Positions 14,878-17,520 of a stretch of 17,520 nt of DNA are shown piece after piece. Under the pieces are notes generated by a model. It worked only from the letters and a program-made list of their open reading frames with translations. It was not told the DNA's origin and did no database searches. Both the position numbers and the translations under genes were made by a program. How positions within the stretch are numbered: the first letter of the stretch is position 1; every line of letters starts with the position of its first letter. Source of the DNA: Desulfovibrio sp. (lineage in GTDB: Bacteria; Desulfobacterota; Desulfovibrionia; Desulfovibrionales; Desulfovibrionaceae); the NCBI GenBank assembly GCA_003512875.1, contig DONZ01000024.1:1-17520 (forward strand), in the 5' to 3' direction.

Positions 14878-15651
14878 ATGGAGCAGGAAGAACGGCTTGA
14901 TTATTTGATAGGGTATTTGCAGAAACACGGTTCAGCCTTGCGTTTGCCTGAAGCCAAAACCCTCGAGGAGAAAAAAACATATTTCAGGGCGCTTATGAAT
15001 GTTTGGGAAGTTCAGCCGCTTACGGAAGAATTTCTCAATATTCAAGACAGGTATCTGCAAGAAGAACTGAAGTCGAAACCCGTGCGCAAAATGCAGGATT
15101 TAATACCCGTGCAAAAGAATTTGTTTGTTTGGCAAGGCGACATCACTTTGCTTGCGGCCGATGCGGTAGTCAATGCCGCCAATAAAAGTTTATTGGGGTG
15201 TTTTTTGCCTTTGCACAAATGTATAGACAATGCCGTTCACTCTTTCGCGGGTTTGCAATTGAGGGCGAAATGCTTTGAAATTATGCAGGCACAGGGAAGA
15301 GAAGAAGAAACAGGGCAGGCAAAAATCACGCCCGCTTATAATTTGCCCAGCCAATATGTCATTCATACCGTAGGTCCTATCGTCGGGCAAAAATTGACGG
15401 CGCAGGACGAGGCGTTGCTGTGCTCTTGCTATCGCTCCTGCATGCGCTGCGCTGCTGAGCAAGGTTTAACAAGTATCGCATTTTGCTGTATTTCAACAGG
15501 GGAGTTTCATTTTCCCAATCAAAGGGCGGGAGAACTTGCCGTACAAACGGTCAAAGCATGCCAAAGAGAATTTGCTCGGGACATGAACGTTGTTTTCAAT
15601 GTTTATAAAGATATTGATATGGATATTTATATTGAATTATTGCGAGAATAA
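14878..15651 (+). CDS. Zinc-type macrodomain protein, protein ADP-ribosyl hydrolase
   Basis: 257 residues, the length of the zinc-dependent macrodomain group found with sirtuin-type ADP-ribosyltransferases in some Firmicutes. A helical N-terminal region (1-75) precedes the macrodomain: WQGDIT (85-90), VVNAANKSLLGCF (97-109), then PLHKCIDNAVHSFAGLQLR, whose Cys/His residues (Cys108, His113, Cys115, His121) include the likely zinc ligands, and VIHTVGPIV. It should remove ADP-ribose from modified proteins or bind related metabolites. ATG 14878 has AGGA at six bases; ATG 14875 directly before it is possible. The frame is open back to 14821 but that lies in the tolB terminator. No lipoate ligase, GcvH-like carrier or transferase partner is adjacent, unlike the known operons. 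How it is transcribed is unclear. Confidence 0.9.
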   Translation: MEQEERLDYLIGYLQKHGSALRLPEAKTLEEKKTYFRALMNVWEVQPLTEEFLNIQDRYLQEELKSKPVRKMQDLIPVQKNLFVWQGDITLLAADAVVNAANKSLLGCFLPLHKCIDNAVHSFAGLQLRAKCFEIMQAQGREEETGQAKITPAYNLPSQYVIHTVGPIVGQKLTAQDEALLCSCYRSCMRCAAEQGLTSIAFCCISTGEFHFPNQRAGELAVQTVKACQREFARDMNVVFNVYKDIDMDIYIELLRE

Positions 15652-15748
15652 GTTACAAAAACCATAAAGTTAATAAAATGAACTGGCAGATAACCGTTTT
15701 TTAGCGGTAAATGCAATCAAGAGTGATTTATGGATTGGTTGAAACGGT

Positions 15749-15785
15749 ATATTTTTTCATACGTTTTAATTGTATGAGAAAATAT
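15749..15785. repeat. Long AT-rich hairpin
   Basis: ATATTTTTTCATAC (15749-15762) pairs with GTATGAGAAAATAT (15772-15785) over 14 bp with one G-T pair and a 9-nt loop. It is about 100 bp after the macrodomain stop. No clear T run follows, so it is not a standard terminator, though the stem itself is T-rich. Confidence 0.65.
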
Positions 15786-15985
15786 TGTGAAAGTAAAACG
15801 AAACCGCTTTGAAATCATATGAAAACCATTACGGGCAAAGCCCATGACGTTTCACATAAAAGGAAAAATAATTCTCATCAAAAAATAATAACCAATACTG
15901 AACCGACATAAAAAAATATCCGGAAATGCTCTTGAACAAGGAAAATTGCTTGGCGGACATGTGATTTTAATATTCTGACCACATG

Positions 15986-16021
15986 AAAAAACAGCACGGC
16001 TGAAAAACTATGCTGTTTTTA
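15986..16021 (-). terminator. Terminator of dxs, probably bidirectional
   Basis: AAAAACAGCA (15987-15996) and TGCTGTTTTT (16011-16020) form a 10-bp stem with a 14-nt loop. The minus-strand reading gives GCTG followed by six T; the plus-strand reading gives GCTG, five T and then ATTATTT. It lies about 57 bp after the dxs stop codon and could also stop transcription from the macrodomain side. Confidence 0.85.
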
Positions 16022-16077
16022 TTATTTATTGGCAGGCACACAGAAAAAATTTCTTATATCTCGATTGGATTGCAACG

Positions 16078-17520
16078 TTATTTAATAGTATCCGCAAAGT
16101 TTACGAATTGCTTGCCAAGGCTGTCTGTGTCGATTCCGTAGGCTTTGCGCAATTCTTCGACCGGTCCGTGTTCCGCAAACGTATTGTCAGGCAAGCCGAT
16201 ACGCAGTATTTTGCAAGCACCCAGCAAATCATTGTCTGCAAGAAATTCAAGGCAAGCGGAGGAAAATCCGCCGGCACGGCAGTTTTCTTCGACAAAAACA
16301 AGCCCTTTGTAAGCCGCCGCAAGCTCTTTCAACTGTTCTTCGGGTACGGGGCTTATCCAGCGGGCGTCAAAAAGGCTGATGTTTTTGCTCGGTAAAGCCT
16401 TGATAACCGTTTTGCAGGGGTGCACCCTATGGCCGACGGCAAGAACGCAAACGTCTTTTTGTTCCGCTTCAATGAGCATATCGCCCTTGCCTGTTTTCAA
16501 AAGTTTAAATCCTTCATGCTTGGCGATTTTCGCATGCGTCGGCATTGCCGGGTAACGGATGGCGACAGGGGAATTGAGCTGCAGGGCTGTATAAAGGCAG
16601 TCGGGCAAATCTTCCTCATCTCTCGGGGCGAGTACCGTCATATTGGGAATGGAACGCAGGTAGGTCAAGTCAAAAACCCCATGGTGGCTGGCTCCGTCTT
16701 CTCCCACAAGTCCCGCCCTGTCCAGGCAAAAAACAACGGGAAGATTTTGCAGGCAGACATCATGAATGATTTGGTCGTAAGCGCGCTGCAAAAAAGTCGA
16801 GTAAATGGCGACAACGGGTTTTAAACCTCGGGTCGCCATGCCTGCCGCGAACGTTACGGCATGCTCTTCACAAATCCCTGCGTCAATGAAGCGTTCGGGA
16901 AAACGGGAACGAAACTCGCCGAGTCCGGTGCCGTCAGGCATGGCTGCGCATACTGCGATGATTTTTTTATCTTCGCTTGCCAGTTCGCAAAGGCTCGCTC
17001 CGAAAATTTTTGTAAATCCCGGACCTTGTTCCGCGTTGATTTTGGGTGTTGGAACAAGTCCTGTTTCGGGTTCGAACCCCGGAACGCGGTGGAAGCGGGA
17101 GGGATTGTTTTCAGCAGGAGGATAGCCCAAACCTTTCTTGGTTCTGATATGGAGCAATATGGGTTTTTCCGCTTCTTTGGCTATTTCCAAGTGGCGGATG
17201 AGTTCTTCCAGGTTATTGCCGTCGATAGGCCCGATATAGTTAAAGCCCAGCGCTTCAAAAATCATGCCTTGGGTGAAAAGGGTTTTTAAGCTTTTTTCGC
17301 CTTTATCCGCAATATTGTAAAGAGTTTCCCCTATTTTCGGAATGCTTTTCAAAAAATTGCCCGTGCTGTCTTTGAAATTCAAAAACCGCTTATGGGCGAG
17401 ATTGCGGCTTAAAAATTGGGATAATGCCCCGACATTGCGGGAGATGGACATTTCATTGTCATTTAAGACGACAATCATGCGTTTATGCAGTCCGCCGGCT
17501 TGGTTCAGCGCTTCAAACGC
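16078..17520 (-). CDS. dxs: 1-deoxy-D-xylulose-5-phosphate synthase, C-terminal part (5' end beyond window)
   Basis: 480 residues of a protein usually about 620-640 long; the reading frame runs open to the last base, where AFEALNQAGGLHKR continues the family pattern before MIVVLNDNEMSIS. The Met at 17478 is therefore internal, not the start. DXS condenses pyruvate and glyceraldehyde-3-phosphate using thiamine diphosphate, opening the non-mevalonate isoprenoid pathway and supplying thiamine and pyridoxal synthesis in some bacteria. Visible: NDNEMSIS of the thiamine diphosphate/metal site, GFNYIGPIDG, the transketolase-type pyrimidine domain with CEEHAVTFAAGMA (catalytic Glu), LDRAGLVGEDG with ASHHGVFDLTYLR, and the C-terminal transketolase domain. 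The start and upstream gene cannot be judged from this window. Confidence 0.97.
   Translation of the reverse strand, partial: AFEALNQAGGLHKRMIVVLNDNEMSISRNVGALSQFLSRNLAHKRFLNFKDSTGNFLKSIPKIGETLYNIADKGEKSLKTLFTQGMIFEALGFNYIGPIDGNNLEELIRHLEIAKEAEKPILLHIRTKKGLGYPPAENNPSRFHRVPGFEPETGLVPTPKINAEQGPGFTKIFGASLCELASEDKKIIAVCAAMPDGTGLGEFRSRFPERFIDAGICEEHAVTFAAGMATRGLKPVVAIYSTFLQRAYDQIIHDVCLQNLPVVFCLDRAGLVGEDGASHHGVFDLTYLRSIPNMTVLAPRDEEDLPDCLYTALQLNSPVAIRYPAMPTHAKIAKHEGFKLLKTGKGDMLIEAEQKDVCVLAVGHRVHPCKTVIKALPSKNISLFDARWISPVPEEQLKELAAAYKGLVFVEENCRAGGFSSACLEFLADNDLLGACKILRIGLPDNTFAEHGPVEELRKAYGIDTDSLGKQFVNFADTIK

Larger units (their letters stand above)
15652..16077. other. 426-bp AT-rich intergenic region between convergent genes
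   Basis: No open frame longer than a few codons has a ribosome site. The region holds several inverted repeats: the long hairpin at 15749-15785, GGGC-aaa-GCCC near 15833-15843, CATGTG (15957-15962) with CACATG (15980-15985), and the dxs terminator. I found no tRNA-like pattern. Confidence 0.55.

Overview
The window looks like chromosome from a Gram-negative bacterium. Supporting genes are TolB, the DXP isoprenoid pathway and a periplasmic Bug/TctC solute-binding protein. Gene content, a tight fba-gap operon and moderate GC suggest a lower-GC member of the Desulfovibrionaceae. That taxonomic guess is inference; no marker gene in the window settles it.

Left part (1-5540) is an accessory module with its own control circuit. 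A minus-strand operon encodes a major facilitator (MFS) carrier and a Bug/TctC-type periplasmic binding protein, and ends in a strong terminator (59-95). Transcribed divergently is a 974-residue sigma-54 enhancer-binding activator. The intergenic region holds a full-consensus -24/-12 promoter facing the carrier genes. About 100-145 bp upstream of its predicted start is a cluster of TGGA/TCCA dyads that overlaps the activator's own likely promoter. Sensor-activator, enhancer, promoter and transport operon therefore lie together in about 5.4 kb. The module appears more AT-rich than the housekeeping genes that follow.

Middle part (5779-11859) is core metabolism. On the minus strand are a CaCA-family Ca2+/Na+ exchanger translationally coupled to an RluC-type pseudouridine synthase, then an fba-gap operon with a good sigma-70 promoter and a strong terminator. 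The GAPDH lacks the residues that normally enforce NAD+ use. On the plus strand a YhaM-family HD exonuclease and thymidylate kinase form an operon. The nuclease ends in a charged tail with a clamp-binding-like peptide.

Right part (12473-17520) is envelope and other functions: an unrecognised secreted low-complexity protein, TolB with its own promoter and terminator, a zinc-type macrodomain ADP-ribosyl hydrolase just after that terminator, and the C-terminal 480 residues of DXS on the minus strand, cut by the window edge. Three gaps (5444-5778, 11860-12472, 15652-16077) have no gene I can support; the last is AT-rich and contains several inverted repeats.
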